Source: Streptomyces dioscori
Lineage (GTDB): Bacteria > Actinomycetota > Actinomycetes > Streptomycetales > Streptomycetaceae
NCBI RefSeq assembly: GCF_003024195.1
Contig: NZ_KZ679038.1
Coordinates: 558,001-622,000, forward strand
Reading direction: 5' to 3'
DNA length: 64,000 nucleotides
The position numbers and the translations under genes are program-made. The notes below the pieces were generated by a model. The model worked only from the letters and a program-made list of their open reading frames with translations. It was not told the DNA's origin and searched no databases. Numbering within the stretch: position 1 is the first letter of the stretch; every line of letters starts with the position of its first letter. Positions 1 through 7,800 of this stretch are shown in pieces.

Positions 1-902
1 GCGGCCACGGACGACAGGGGCGCGCCCGTCTCCCCGGCGAGGAGCCGTGCGCCGAACTTGTCGACGAACTCCTCGTACAGGCTCTCGACGACCACGAAAC
101 GCTTGGCCGCGTTGCAGGCCTGGCCGGTGTTGTCGAGCCGGGCGGCGACGGCGGAGTCGACGACGGCGTCGAGGTCGTCGGTGGACAGGACGACGAACGG
201 GTCGGAGCCGCCGAGTTCGAGGACGACCTTCTTCAGGTGTCGGCCGGCGATCTCGGCGACGGCGGAGCCCGCCCTCTCCGAGCCGGTGAGCGAGACACCC
301 TGGACGCGCGGGTCGGCGATCACGTCGGCGACCTGCTCGTTGGTCGCGTAGACGTTGACGTACGCCCCGGTCGGGAAGCCCGCCTCGGCGAACAGCTTCT
401 CCAGCAGCGCGGCGGTGGCGGGGCACTGCGGGGCATGCTTGAGGACGATGGTGTTGCCGATCGCCAGGTTCGGGGCGGCGAAGCGGGCGACCTGATAGGC
501 GGGGAAGTTCCACGGCATGATGCCGAGCAGGACACCCACCGGGCTGCGCCGGATGACGGCACTGCCCGCTCCGGACGTCACGTCGAGCGGTTCGTCGGCG
601 AGGAACTCCTCGGCGTGGTCGGCGTAGTAGTGGTAGATCTCGGTGCAGAAACCGACCTCGCCCTCCGCCTCCGCGAGGGGCTTGCCCATCTCGCGGACGA
701 TGCTCGCGGCCAGTTCGTCCTGGTGCTCGGCGTGCAGGTCACCGAGCCTGCGCAGCAGCGCGGCCCGCTCGGCGACCGTACTGGAGCGGCCCCACACTGC
801 AGCGGTGTGGGCGGTGTCGACAGCGGCCACGACCTGGGAGTCGGTGGCGGTCGGGTAGGTCTCGACGACCTCTGCGGTGGCCGGGTCCGTGACGGCGTAC
901 AT
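1..902 (-). CDS. NAD(P)-dependent aldehyde dehydrogenase, succinate-semialdehyde type (3' end outside window)
   Basis: Oxidises an aldehyde to the carboxylic acid with NAD(P)+. The 300 visible residues hold the family hallmarks in order: PWNFP at 130-134 (oxyanion/cofactor region), SLTGSERAG at 204-212 (cofactor loop), LELGGSDPF with the general-base Glu229, and GQACNAAKR with nucleophile Cys263. The GSDPF wording and the overall length profile resemble GabD/SSADH proteins more than betaine aldehyde dehydrogenases. The ATG at 900-902 follows a GGAGAAG ribosome site. The C-terminal third lies beyond position 1. It is on the same strand as the alcohol dehydrogenase and permease upstream, so an alcohol or amine to aldehyde to acid route is likely, though a hairpin separates it from them. 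The substrate is not shown by the sequence. Confidence 0.92.
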   Translation of the reverse strand, partial: MYAVTDPATAEVVETYPTATDSQVVAAVDTAHTAAVWGRSSTVAERAALLRRLGDLHAEHQDELAASIVREMGKPLAEAEGEVGFCTEIYHYYADHAEEFLADEPLDVTSGAGSAVIRRSPVGVLLGIMPWNFPAYQVARFAAPNLAIGNTIVLKHAPQCPATAALLEKLFAEAGFPTGAYVNVYATNEQVADVIADPRVQGVSLTGSERAGSAVAEIAGRHLKKVVLELGGSDPFVVLSTDDLDAVVDSAVAARLDNTGQACNAAKRFVVVESLYEEFVDKFGARLLAGETGAPLSSVA

Positions 903-951
903 GCTCTTCTCCAGGTGCTGCGTGGTGAGGGGCGGTCGGGGTGGTGGGCTG

Positions 952-980
952 CGGCCGGCCCGCGTGTCACGGGCCGGCCG
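952..980 (-). terminator. Hairpin between alcohol and aldehyde dehydrogenase genes
   Basis: A perfect 10-bp stem (CGGCCGGCCC / GGGCCGGCCG) with a 9-nt loop lies six bases past the alcohol dehydrogenase stop codon. No T-run follows, as is usual in high-GC actinobacteria. It probably ends or attenuates the permease-alcohol dehydrogenase transcript before the aldehyde dehydrogenase gene. Confidence 0.6.
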
Positions 981-985
981 TACCG

Positions 986-2116
986 TCATGGTTCGAGGAT
1001 CGTCCGCACCCCGGTGTTGGACCGGAGGTCGTCGAACGCGAGCGGTGCCTCCTTCAGGGGGCGGACCTTCCCGATCAGGTCGTCCAGCGGCAGGCGCCCG
1101 GCGAGGTGGAGACGGGCCAGCTTCGGGATGTCCAGCTCGCCGACGCTGGAACCATAATTGCAGCCAAGGATACGTTTGCCCTGGTCGGCGAGGTCGAAGA
1201 GGTCGAACGAGCCGGTCGCGCCGGTGGCCGCCATACCGACGAGGACGGCCGCGCCGCCGGAGGTGAGCATGGCAGGAAGCGTCTCGACGACCTTCGGGCT
1301 GCCGATCGCCTCGAAGGCGTAGTCCACTCCTCCGAGCTGGTCCTGGCACCAGGCGGCGACGTCGTCGCGCGCCCCGTCGAGGGTGTGGGTGGCGCCGAAC
1401 CTCCGTGCCGCTTCGAGGCGTTCGGGCGAGAGGTCGACGGCGATGATCGGGTCGGCGCCGACCAGGGCGAGGCCCATCACCACGGAGAGCCCGACTCCGC
1501 CGGTGCCGATGACGACCGCGGACTCGCCGGGCCGTACGCCCGCGGTGTTCACGACCGCGCCGATCCCGGTGGTGATGGAACAGCCGAGCAAGGCACCGAT
1601 ACCGAAGGGGAGTTCGTCGGGAACCTTCACCGCTGCCGTCTCCGGGACGACCAGCCGGTCGGTGAAGGCGCCGAGGCCCAGGTAGGGCCAGACCGCCTCG
1701 CCGTCGGCGTCGGTGAAGGGGGTCGTGCCGTCGGGGAGGGTGTTGGCGACGGCCTTGGTGCCGGTGCACAGCCAGCCCTGACCTGCCACGCACTTGCGGC
1801 AGCGTCGGCACGGCGCGAACCAGGACAGCACCACATGGTCGCCGGGCCGCACGGAGGTGACACCGGCGCCGACCCCGGTGACCACGCCCGCCGCCTCGTG
1901 CCCGAGGACGAGCGGGCGCTCGGTGGGCCAGTCGCCGGACACGATGTGCAGGTCCGAGTGGCACACACCGGCGGCGCGGACCTCGATCTCGACCTCGCCG
2001 GGACCTGCGGCGCGCAGGGTGACCTCGCGCGTACCGAGGCCCGCCTCGGGGTCGAAGACGATGGCGGTGGAGGACACGGCTGGGGAGGACACAGCTGGGG
2101 AGGACTTCGACGGCAT
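986..2116 (-). CDS. Zinc-dependent alcohol dehydrogenase (MDR superfamily)
   Basis: Predicted 376-residue cytoplasmic NAD(P)-linked alcohol dehydrogenase of the zinc MDR family. Visible features are catalytic zinc ligands Cys52 and His73-Glu74 (VCHSD, GHEAAG), the four-Cys structural zinc lobe (Cys103, 106, 109, 117) and the Rossmann motif GTGGVG in the middle of the chain. The ATG at 2114-2116 overlaps the stop of the upstream permease as TGATG, so translation is coupled. The first 17 residues are a Ser/Pro/Ala stretch made by a 15-bp tandem repeat (SPAVS twice) that most relatives lack, so a later start cannot be excluded. Together with the permease and aldehyde dehydrogenase it suggests import and two-step oxidation of an alcohol or amine-derived compound; the substrate is unknown. 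Confidence 0.92.
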   Translation of the reverse strand: MPSKSSPAVSSPAVSSTAIVFDPEAGLGTREVTLRAAGPGEVEIEVRAAGVCHSDLHIVSGDWPTERPLVLGHEAAGVVTGVGAGVTSVRPGDHVVLSWFAPCRRCRKCVAGQGWLCTGTKAVANTLPDGTTPFTDADGEAVWPYLGLGAFTDRLVVPETAAVKVPDELPFGIGALLGCSITTGIGAVVNTAGVRPGESAVVIGTGGVGLSVVMGLALVGADPIIAVDLSPERLEAARRFGATHTLDGARDDVAAWCQDQLGGVDYAFEAIGSPKVVETLPAMLTSGGAAVLVGMAATGATGSFDLFDLADQGKRILGCNYGSSVGELDIPKLARLHLAGRLPLDDLIGKVRPLKEAPLAFDDLRSNTGVRTILEP

Positions 2117-3612
2117 CAGGACGCCTTCACTTCTTCTGCGGTCGGGCCGTCGGTGGCCGGACGCGGGGCGAGCTTGGTGTGGGGCCTGGCGACCACGACG
2201 TACACGAGGCCGATGACGAACAGGGCGGAGAAGACCAGGATCACGGCCCAGACCTGCATCCAGCTGCCGCCGACGGGAGCGAGTTCGGTACGCGGCCAGG
2301 CGATGTTGACCGCTTCGAACAGCAGCCACAGGACGGCAAGCACGTTGACGACGAGCCCGGTACGGCCGAGCCGCAGCTGACCCGCTGCGGGGTTCCAGCG
2401 TCCGGAGAGCCGGGCGACGAGGGCCACCACCGCGACCGCCAGGAAGACGAAGTAGAAGCCGCCGGAGCCGAACGCGATCAGGGTGGCCGCCGCGTTGCCG
2501 TTCAGGCCCAGCAGCAGGCCGAGCCCGGCAAGGACGGCGGTCGCGATGAGGGAGACGTACGGGATCTGGCGGGGGCCGACGGTCGCGAGCGTCGTGGAGA
2601 AGGGGAGCTGGCGGTCGCGGGCGAAGGCGTAGACGGCGCGGCCGATGTAGGTCTGGATGGAGATGGCGCACGCGAAGAACGCGATCAGGACGACGACGAT
2701 GAACGGCTTCTCGCTCCAGCCGCCGAGGCCCTGGGTCACGGCCTCGAAGACGGGGTCGACGATCGCGCCGGAGACGGCGTCCTCGGGGCGGCGCAGCGCG
2801 AGTGTCACCGCGAGGCCGGTCAGCAGGACGGTGAAGGCGACGAAGAGGTAGGCGCGCAGCAGGGCGCGGGGCACGCTGCGGCGGGGCTGTTCGGTCTCCT
2901 CGGCCACCTGCGTGGTCGCGTCGAAGCCGAGGAAGGCCCAGCCGGCGACCGCGAGGCAGGTCAGCAGGCCGGCCGTGACGGAGCCGCCGGAGACGTCCTG
3001 CGCGCCCAGGGTCTCGAAGAGGATCCCGAAACCGTTGTGCCGCACGAAGAGCAGGAGGATCAGGCTCACCGCGATGGAGGCGACGCCCTCGGCGATGATG
3101 CCGGCGTTCAGGAAGTGCTTCACCGGGTTGACGCCGAGCAGGTTGATGCCGAGCGCGACGGCGACGAAGACCACGCCGAGGAGGACGTGCAGGGCGGGCG
3201 AGGGGACGCCGTCGCCGGCCAGCATGTACAGCCAGGTCGCGCCCAGGTAGGCCACGGTCGTCAGCGAGGCGACGGCCGAGGCGAGGTAGATCCACCCCAC
3301 CAGCCAGCCCAGGCGTGGGCCGCCCAGTCGGCGCACCCACTGGTAGACGCCTCCCGTGATCGGGAACTGGGAGGACAGTTCGGCGTAGACCACGGCGACC
3401 AGCAGCTGGCCGAGGAAGGCCACGACGACCGCCCAGATCCAGGTGGGTCCCGCGAAGACGAAGCCCAGCTGGACGACGGCGTAGATGCCGACCACGGGTG
3501 AGATCGTCGCGAACCCGATCGCGAAGACGGCCCACGCGGACAGGGTCCGTTTCAGCTCCTGCTGATAGCCGTACTCGGCGAGTTCACCGGCATCGGTGCG
3601 GGGGTCGTCCAC
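2116..3612 (-). CDS. APC-superfamily amino acid/amine permease
   Basis: A 498-residue integral membrane protein with about twelve hydrophobic segments, the usual size and topology of the amino acid-polyamine-organocation family. The first segment region (AIGFATISPVVGIY) and the charged stretch near AEETEQPRRSVPRALL are typical. The start chosen is the GTG at 3610-3612, which has an AGGAGA ribosome site five bases upstream; reading further upstream gives only an unrelated Arg-rich extension. It is the first gene of the operon with the alcohol dehydrogenase and is divergent from the TetR gene. The shared 215-bp intergenic region carries operator-like repeats, so it is likely the TetR target. 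It probably imports the amine or amino compound oxidised by the dehydrogenases. Confidence 0.88.
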   Translation of the reverse strand: MDDPRTDAGELAEYGYQQELKRTLSAWAVFAIGFATISPVVGIYAVVQLGFVFAGPTWIWAVVVAFLGQLLVAVVYAELSSQFPITGGVYQWVRRLGGPRLGWLVGWIYLASAVASLTTVAYLGATWLYMLAGDGVPSPALHVLLGVVFVAVALGINLLGVNPVKHFLNAGIIAEGVASIAVSLILLLFVRHNGFGILFETLGAQDVSGGSVTAGLLTCLAVAGWAFLGFDATTQVAEETEQPRRSVPRALLRAYLFVAFTVLLTGLAVTLALRRPEDAVSGAIVDPVFEAVTQGLGGWSEKPFIVVVLIAFFACAISIQTYIGRAVYAFARDRQLPFSTTLATVGPRQIPYVSLIATAVLAGLGLLLGLNGNAAATLIAFGSGGFYFVFLAVAVVALVARLSGRWNPAAGQLRLGRTGLVVNVLAVLWLLFEAVNIAWPRTELAPVGGSWMQVWAVILVFSALFVIGLVYVVVARPHTKLAPRPATDGPTAEEVKAS

Positions 3613-3770
3613 GTTCGTCTCCTGACACTTCCTGACGCTTCCTGACGGTGATGCGCGTGCGGGCGGCCGTCCGGCCTTCCTCGGTCCGTCGTGGCGTGAC
3701 GCCAAGGGGTGTACGAGGGGCGGACGAGGGGCGGTTCTCGGACCGCGGCCGACGGTATTCGGACAGCAAC

Positions 3771-3808
3771 GCTTATTGGGCGCATGACCAATTGCTTATT
3801 GGTCGCAT
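3771..3808. promoter_or_regulatory. TetR operator candidate in divergent permease/TetR promoter
   Basis: An AT-rich island in very GC-rich DNA holds three half-sites: ATTGGGC, then the inverted pair GACCAAT-TGCTT-ATTGGTC (3786-3804). GCTTATTGG followed by CGCAT is also repeated directly at 3771 and 3794. The site is 20-57 bp upstream of the TetR start and about 160 bp upstream of the permease start, a typical autoregulatory layout. Confidence 0.65.
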
Positions 3809-3827
3809 ACTCAATAACATTCGCGGC

Positions 3828-4502
3828 ATGACGTCAAGAGGTCCGGGCAAGCGGGTCCGCAAGGCTCCCGCGGAGCGCCGCCACGAGATCGTCGCGGCTG
3901 CCGCGCAGGTCGGCCTCGTCGAGGGTCTGGAGTGCATCACCCTGCGCAGGGTCGCCGACGAGCTCGGCGTCCGGCCCGGACTCGTCGGCCACTACTTCCC
4001 GGCGGCCGACACCCTGGTGGCCGAGGCCTTCACGGCCGCCACCATGGCCGACCTGGACACCCTGCTGCCCGAGCGGCCGGACGGCTCCGGCGACCACTCC
4101 CGCGACGACTCCGGTGACGGCTCCGCGCGGGCGGTCCTGCGGCGGTTCTTCACACTGATGTCCAGCACCGAGTTCGACAACGTGAGCAGGCTCTGGCTCA
4201 ACGCCCGGCACCTCTCGCGCTACCGCCCCGGGCTGCGCGAGCACGTCATCGCGCAGGAACTGCTGTGGTGCACGCGTATGGAGAGGGCGATCACGGCCGG
4301 TACGGAAGCAGGGGAGTTCGTCTGCGCCGACCCGCGGGCCACGGCCGTCCGCGTCCTGGTGGCTATCGACGGGGCCAGCGCCTACATCAACACCAGCGCC
4401 GAACAGCGCGGAGCCCCGATCACCCACTTGGCCAGGACCGTGGCGGAGGCCGAACTGGGTCTCGGGGCGGGGGCGTTGGAGCCGGCGGGCGAGTCCTCCT
4501 GA
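3828..4502 (+). CDS. TetR/AcrR-family transcriptional regulator
   Basis: A 224-residue regulator, normal length for TetR proteins. The N-terminal helix-turn-helix spans about residues 17-62 (AERRHEIVAAAAQVGLVEG then ITLRRVADELGVRPGLVGHYF), followed by an all-helical ligand domain with an acidic GDHSRDDSGD loop near residue 90. ATG 3828 is preferred because the upstream reading frame would run through the operator repeats. It is divergent from the permease-dehydrogenase operon and probably represses it and itself, being released by the transported compound or an aldehyde. A strong hairpin follows directly. Confidence 0.9.
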   Translation: MTSRGPGKRVRKAPAERRHEIVAAAAQVGLVEGLECITLRRVADELGVRPGLVGHYFPAADTLVAEAFTAATMADLDTLLPERPDGSGDHSRDDSGDGSARAVLRRFFTLMSSTEFDNVSRLWLNARHLSRYRPGLREHVIAQELLWCTRMERAITAGTEAGEFVCADPRATAVRVLVAIDGASAYINTSAEQRGAPITHLARTVAEAELGLGAGALEPAGESS

Positions 4503-4505
4503 GGC

Positions 4506-4544
4506 GCGGCAGCACCCTGCGGGCTCTTGCAGGTGCTGCCGCGA
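4506..4544. terminator. Bidirectional terminator between TetR and DoxX genes
   Basis: The inverted repeat CGCGGCAGCACC / GGTGCTGCCGCG extends inward through CTGC/GCAG to about 15 paired bases with one bulged C. It lies between convergent genes, four bases after the TetR stop and 30 bases from the DoxX stop, so it can end both transcripts. Confidence 0.8.
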
Positions 4545-4573
4545 AGGGTCAGGCGGTCAACAGAACCCCTCTG

Positions 4574-5023
4574 TCACCGGGATCCCCCGGTGACCGGCTC
4601 GGCGACGGGGCGCGTGGCCCGCTCGCGTCCTGCCAGGCGTTCCAGCGCGAAGGCGCCGGGGCCGAAGAACACGATGAGCAGGAATCCCCAGCAGAAGAGC
4701 ACCGGGGCCAGCCCGCCGTTCTGCAGCGGGAAGAGGCCGTCCTGCTGGTGCTCCGTGAAGTACGCGAACGCCATGATCCCCGAGCTGAGGAACGCCGCGC
4801 CGCGGGTGACGACCCCGAGAAGCACCAACACGCCGCACACCAGCTCGATCACCCCGGCGTACCAGAAGGGCCAGTCGCCCGTCGGACTGGCCTTGCGGTC
4901 CAGCACCCCGAAGACCGTGGCAGCGCCCTCGCTGGTGAACAACAGGCCGAGCACCATACGGAACAGGCCCAGCACGAAGGGCTGGCGCGACGTCAGCCAG
5001 TCGCCGAGGCGCGAAGTGGTCAT
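4574..5023 (-). CDS. DoxX-family membrane protein
   Basis: A 149-residue protein with four hydrophobic segments and the DoxX family layout: RMVLGLLFTSEGAATVFG after the first segment, GVIELVCGVLVLLGVVTRGAAFLSS, then a HQQDG loop and a final VLFCWGFLLIVFFGPGAFALE segment. DoxX proteins are small inner-membrane proteins linked to quinone or redox chemistry and detoxification. The exact role is not established. The ATG at 5021-5023 lies 26 bp from a perfect 23-bp palindrome, so it is probably a tightly controlled single-gene transcript. Confidence 0.85.
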   Translation of the reverse strand: MTTSRLGDWLTSRQPFVLGLFRMVLGLLFTSEGAATVFGVLDRKASPTGDWPFWYAGVIELVCGVLVLLGVVTRGAAFLSSGIMAFAYFTEHQQDGLFPLQNGGLAPVLFCWGFLLIVFFGPGAFALERLAGRERATRPVAEPVTGGSR

Positions 5024-5048
5024 CAGAACTCCTCAAGAGTTGGTGAGC

Positions 5049-5071
5049 GACCGGTCGATGCTCGACCGGTC
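5049..5071. promoter_or_regulatory. 23-bp perfect palindrome upstream of doxX-like gene
   Basis: GACCGGTCGA-TGC-TCGACCGGTC has 10-bp arms and a 3-bp centre, 26-48 bp upstream of the DoxX start. A possible -10 on the minus strand (CATACT) lies just before it, so a bound repressor would cover the transcription start. It does not resemble the ATTGG-type site of the nearby TetR gene, so its regulator is unidentified. Confidence 0.6.
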
Positions 5072-5099
5072 AGTATGTGATCGACGGAATGAGGGGGAA

Positions 5100-5282
5100 A
5101 TGGACCACGGAGTCCGGGTCGCGTCCCTCAGTCGTCCGTACGTGCGCGGGGCGCCCCGGGTTCAACCGGATGCCGAGGTCGTGGGCCCCGTTCCGGCTCC
5201 CGTCCGCGCGACGGCCGGCGTGAGGGCCTTCGTGGCGGACTTCGTGCCGGCCGTCGCGGCGGGGCCGGTGTGGCGGGTTTGA
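5100..5282 (+). CDS. Possible small hypothetical protein (60 aa)
   Basis: ATG 5100 follows a GAGGGGG purine run and opens a 60-codon frame with high GC at third positions. It ends inside the MerR palindrome. The product (starts MDHGVRVASL) is rich in Val, Ala and Pro and matches no family I recognise. It lies in the 292-bp intergenic region between the divergent DoxX and MerR genes and could be non-coding promoter DNA instead. Confidence 0.25.
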   Translation: MDHGVRVASLSRPYVRGAPRVQPDAEVVGPVPAPVRATAGVRAFVADFVPAVAAGPVWRV

Positions 5283-5299
5283 CTTGAAGCGCTTCAAGT
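5282..5299. promoter_or_regulatory. MerR operator: 18-bp perfect palindrome overlapping the -35
   Basis: ACTTGAAGC-GCTTCAAGT overlaps a TTGACT -35 hexamer at 5279-5284. The length and perfect dyad match MerR-class operators such as the SoxR box. A matching -10 about 20 bp on would place the start of transcription at or very near the MerR ATG (5316), while GGAGG at 5303-5307 could also serve as its ribosome site. Confidence 0.7.
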
Positions 5300-5315
5300 A
5301 GCGGAGGCTACTCAT

Positions 5316-5768
5316 ATGTCAGCGACCAGACAGCAGACCGCGGACCTGACCATCCAGGAGATGGCCCGGCGCTCGGGCTTCGCCGAGTCCACGCTCCGCT
5401 ACTACGAGAAGATCGGCCTCCTGGGCCCGGTCGCCCGCGACGAGTCCAGTGGCCATCGCCGGTACGGGCCCGCGACCGCGGACCGTGTCGAGGCACTGTC
5501 CTGCCTGCGTTCCGCAGGGATGACGGTCACCGGGATGCGGCGCTATCTGGACCTGCTCGCCCGAGGGGACTCCGCCGCGGCCGAACAGCGGGACCTGTTC
5601 GCCGGGCAGGCCGAGGTACTGGCCGCCGACATCGAACAGCTTCAGCTGCGTCTGACGTATCTGCGGCGCAAGGCGGACCTGTGGGACGCACGGGTCCGCG
5701 GGGACGCCGCCGCCGAGAAGCGGGCGGCCGAGGACGTCCTGCACGTGATGAACAGTTTCCGGTTCTGA
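5316..5768 (+). CDS. MerR-family transcriptional regulator
   Basis: A 150-residue activator-type regulator. The winged helix-turn-helix covers residues 11-80 (LTIQEMARRSGFAESTLRYYEKIGLL, then RRYGPATADRVEALSCLRSAGMT), followed by a dimerisation coiled coil at about 90-125 (QAEVLAADIEQLQLRLTYLRRKA). No Cys pair for metal binding is present, so a small-molecule or redox-linked signal is more likely than a metal. ATG 5316 has GGAGG eight bases upstream. The palindrome in its promoter suggests autoregulation, and the reductase gene 77 bp downstream is the probable target. MerR genes next to this type of NAD-dependent reductase are common in actinobacteria. Confidence 0.92.
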   Translation: MSATRQQTADLTIQEMARRSGFAESTLRYYEKIGLLGPVARDESSGHRRYGPATADRVEALSCLRSAGMTVTGMRRYLDLLARGDSAAAEQRDLFAGQAEVLAADIEQLQLRLTYLRRKADLWDARVRGDAAAEKRAAEDVLHVMNSFRF

Positions 5769-5844
5769 TGCTGGTTCTGCGCCCGAAGAGCGCAACTCAA
5801 GGATCAGCTGAGGGATCTACTCAAAGATTGAAGGATTGACGAGC

Positions 5845-6924
5845 ATGAGCGCAGGAGATTTGAACGCCGCTCCCCAGCAACCCGGCACCGTACTCGTCAC
5901 CGGCGGTACGGGACTCGTCGGCAGCCACTCGATCGCCCGGCTGTTGCGCGAGGGACACCGGGTCCGTGCGACGGTTCGGGAGCCGGGACAGGAGGCGCGG
6001 GTGCGTGCAGCGCTGGGCCGGGCCGGGGTCGATCCGGCGGACCGGCTGGGGTTCGCCGTCGCGGACCTCGGCTCGGACGCCGGGTGGGGAGCGGCCCTGG
6101 ACGGCGTCGGCCACGTACTGCACCACGCCTCGCCTTTCCCGGTCAGGCCGCCGGAGACGGAGGACGAACTGATCCGGCCCGCTCGTGAAGGTGCGCTGCG
6201 GGTCGTCGCGGCGGCCCGGGAGGCCGGTGTGCCGCGGGTCGTGCTGACGTCCTCCTACGCCGCTGTCGGGTACACGCTGAAGCCCGACGACCGCTACTCG
6301 GAGACGGACTGGACCGACCCCGACACCGAGGGCCTGCCCGCCTACCACAAGTCGAAGGTCCTGGCCGAGCGCGCGGCCTGGGACTACGCCCGTACCCACG
6401 GTGACATCGAACTGACCGTCATCAACCCCACGGGCATCTTCGGTCCCCCGCTGGGCGACCGGCCGTCCGGTTCCGTCGGACTGGTCCAGGGCATGCTGAC
6501 CGGGCAGATGCCGGTGGTGCCGGTCATGTACTTCGGCGTCGTGGACGTACGGGACGTCGTGGATCTGCATCTGCGTGCCATGCTGCACCCGAAGGCGGCG
6601 GGTGAACGTTTCATCGCCGTCGGCGGGCCGTCGATCAGCTTCTTCGACATGGCCGGGATCCTGCGCCGGCACTTCCCCGCCGCTGCCGATCTGCTGCCCG
6701 CCACGGAACTGACCGTCGAGCAGGTACGCGAGGCGGCGAAGACCGATCCGGCCCTGCGGGACGCCGCGACCCTGCGGGGCCGCATCCCCGTCATCAGCAA
6801 CGAGAAGGCCCGTACGGTTCTGGGCTGGCAGCCGAGAGACGTCACCGAGACGATCGTGGCGACCGCGGACAGCCTGATCGAAGGCGGTCTGATCCTGCCG
6901 GCGGACGACGACCGCCGTCCCTGA
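5845..6924 (+). CDS. NAD-dependent epimerase/dehydratase, dihydroflavonol-4-reductase-like
   Basis: A 359-residue extended SDR. TGGTGLVGS at about residues 21-29 is the nucleotide-binding GxxGxxG motif, TSSYAAVGY supplies the catalytic Ser, and YHKSK the YxxxK pair. The large substrate domain (PTGIFGPPLGDRPSGS) resembles dihydroflavonol and cinnamoyl-CoA reductase-type proteins that reduce ketones or aldehydes with NADPH. The ATG at 5845 with AAGGA nine bases upstream is preferred over the TTG at 5836. It follows the MerR gene on the same strand and is probably co-transcribed with it. The natural substrate cannot be told from sequence; a xenobiotic or reactive carbonyl is one possibility. Confidence 0.88.
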   Translation: MSAGDLNAAPQQPGTVLVTGGTGLVGSHSIARLLREGHRVRATVREPGQEARVRAALGRAGVDPADRLGFAVADLGSDAGWGAALDGVGHVLHHASPFPVRPPETEDELIRPAREGALRVVAAAREAGVPRVVLTSSYAAVGYTLKPDDRYSETDWTDPDTEGLPAYHKSKVLAERAAWDYARTHGDIELTVINPTGIFGPPLGDRPSGSVGLVQGMLTGQMPVVPVMYFGVVDVRDVVDLHLRAMLHPKAAGERFIAVGGPSISFFDMAGILRRHFPAAADLLPATELTVEQVREAAKTDPALRDAATLRGRIPVISNEKARTVLGWQPRDVTETIVATADSLIEGGLILPADDDRRP

Positions 6925-7015
6925 CGGGCTCGGTTCCCCGTGCTCCTGGCCCAGTTGTCCCGATTGCCGCGGTGACCCGGCTAGCCTGGGGGTTTCGCCA
7001 TCGAGAGGAGCCGCC

Positions 7016-7192
7016 ATGCCGGAGGAACCCACACCGGGAGGCCCGTTGGGCACAGCGATGCGGAAGGTGACGTTCCCGGACGGGTCGCGCGGGATCATCC
7101 TGGTGAAGGCGGGCACCTCGCAGGAGGAAGCGGATCTGCAGGCGGCACGGGTGTGGGCGGAACGGTCGGAGCGGGGCCAGGCCGACAGCTAG
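7016..7192 (+). CDS. Small hypothetical protein (58 aa)
   Basis: An ATG at 7016 with GAGAGGAG six bases upstream opens a 58-codon frame ending in TAG at 7190-7192. The protein begins MPEEPTPGGPLG, has a short beta-rich centre (KVTFPDGSRGIILVKAGTS) and a charged C-terminal helix (EEADLQAARVWAERSERGQ). Third-position GC is high and the ribosome site is strong, which supports a real gene. I do not recognise the family. It stands alone between the reductase and the convergent CGNR gene. Confidence 0.65.
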   Translation: MPEEPTPGGPLGTAMRKVTFPDGSRGIILVKAGTSQEEADLQAARVWAERSERGQADS

Positions 7193-7252
7193 GACCACGT
7201 GTCCGGGCCGCATCTGAGGCGAAGTTCCTCATGCGCGCCGCGACTCGGAGCA

Positions 7253-7786
7253 CTACTCGGGTCCGGAGATCTCCCGTGTACGAGCCTGGTGCCGACGGGC
7301 CTTGAGCCGGTTCCCGCAGGTCTTCATCGAGCACCACCGTGCGGTGTTGGCACGGCTGCGGTCCAGGAGGAAGAGTCGGCATTCCGGGTTCTCGCACGGC
7401 CGCAGCCGGCCGGGCATACGCTCGCTGACGTCCGCCCACGCGAGGACTAGTTCCGCGGCGAGCCGCCGTTCCGAGGGCGCCTCCAGGTGCCACTCGATGC
7501 CCGACGCGCCGGGCCGAGGAACCTTGTGGACGCCTGCGAGGAGCTCACTCAGCCGGGTCTCCGCCGCCGTGGCCGACGCCATCGCCTGAAGCGCGTCCCG
7601 GGCTGTACGCAGCCACTGGCGCTCCTCGTCGCCGCCGCGGCCCCCGTGCTCCCGCGCCCATCTGTCCAGCTCCTGATCGGCACGCCACAGGTCCTGGCGT
7701 CTGCCGTCCACGACAGGGGTGCTGTTCAGCGCCTGCATCAGGGCCTGATCGTCCAGCACGGCTCCCACCTCACCCACTAACTCCAT
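7253..7786 (-). CDS. CGNR zinc-finger protein (ABATE-type putative regulator)
   Basis: A 177-residue protein with an N-terminal ABATE-like helical domain (residues 1-110) and a C-terminal CGNR zinc finger: RPCENPEC at about 126-133, then CSMKTCGNRLKARRHQAR giving the Cys4 set and the basic DNA-binding tail. Members are treated as transcriptional regulators. The chosen ATG (7784-7786) avoids translating the inverted repeat upstream. Codon 3 is TTA, a rare leucine codon decoded by bldA tRNA in Streptomyces; a GTG start further in would drop it. It is divergent from the alpha/beta hydrolase gene and probably controls it. Confidence 0.8.
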   Translation of the reverse strand: MELVGEVGAVLDDQALMQALNSTPVVDGRRQDLWRADQELDRWAREHGGRGGDEERQWLRTARDALQAMASATAAETRLSELLAGVHKVPRPGASGIEWHLEAPSERRLAAELVLAWADVSERMPGRLRPCENPECRLFLLDRSRANTARWCSMKTCGNRLKARRHQARTREISGPE

Positions 7787-7800
7787 TGAGACGTTTGACA

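Noticed and set aside
986..3535. An 849-codon open frame spanning the alcohol dehydrogenase and most of the permease
   Set aside because: Only its C-terminal part is the dehydrogenase. The upstream part is Arg/Pro-rich out-of-frame translation of the permease gene, not a fusion.
5282..5299. LacI-type operator (AAGCGCTT centre)
   Set aside because: The centre resembles LacI sites, but the overlap with a -35 element immediately before a MerR gene fits a MerR operator better.
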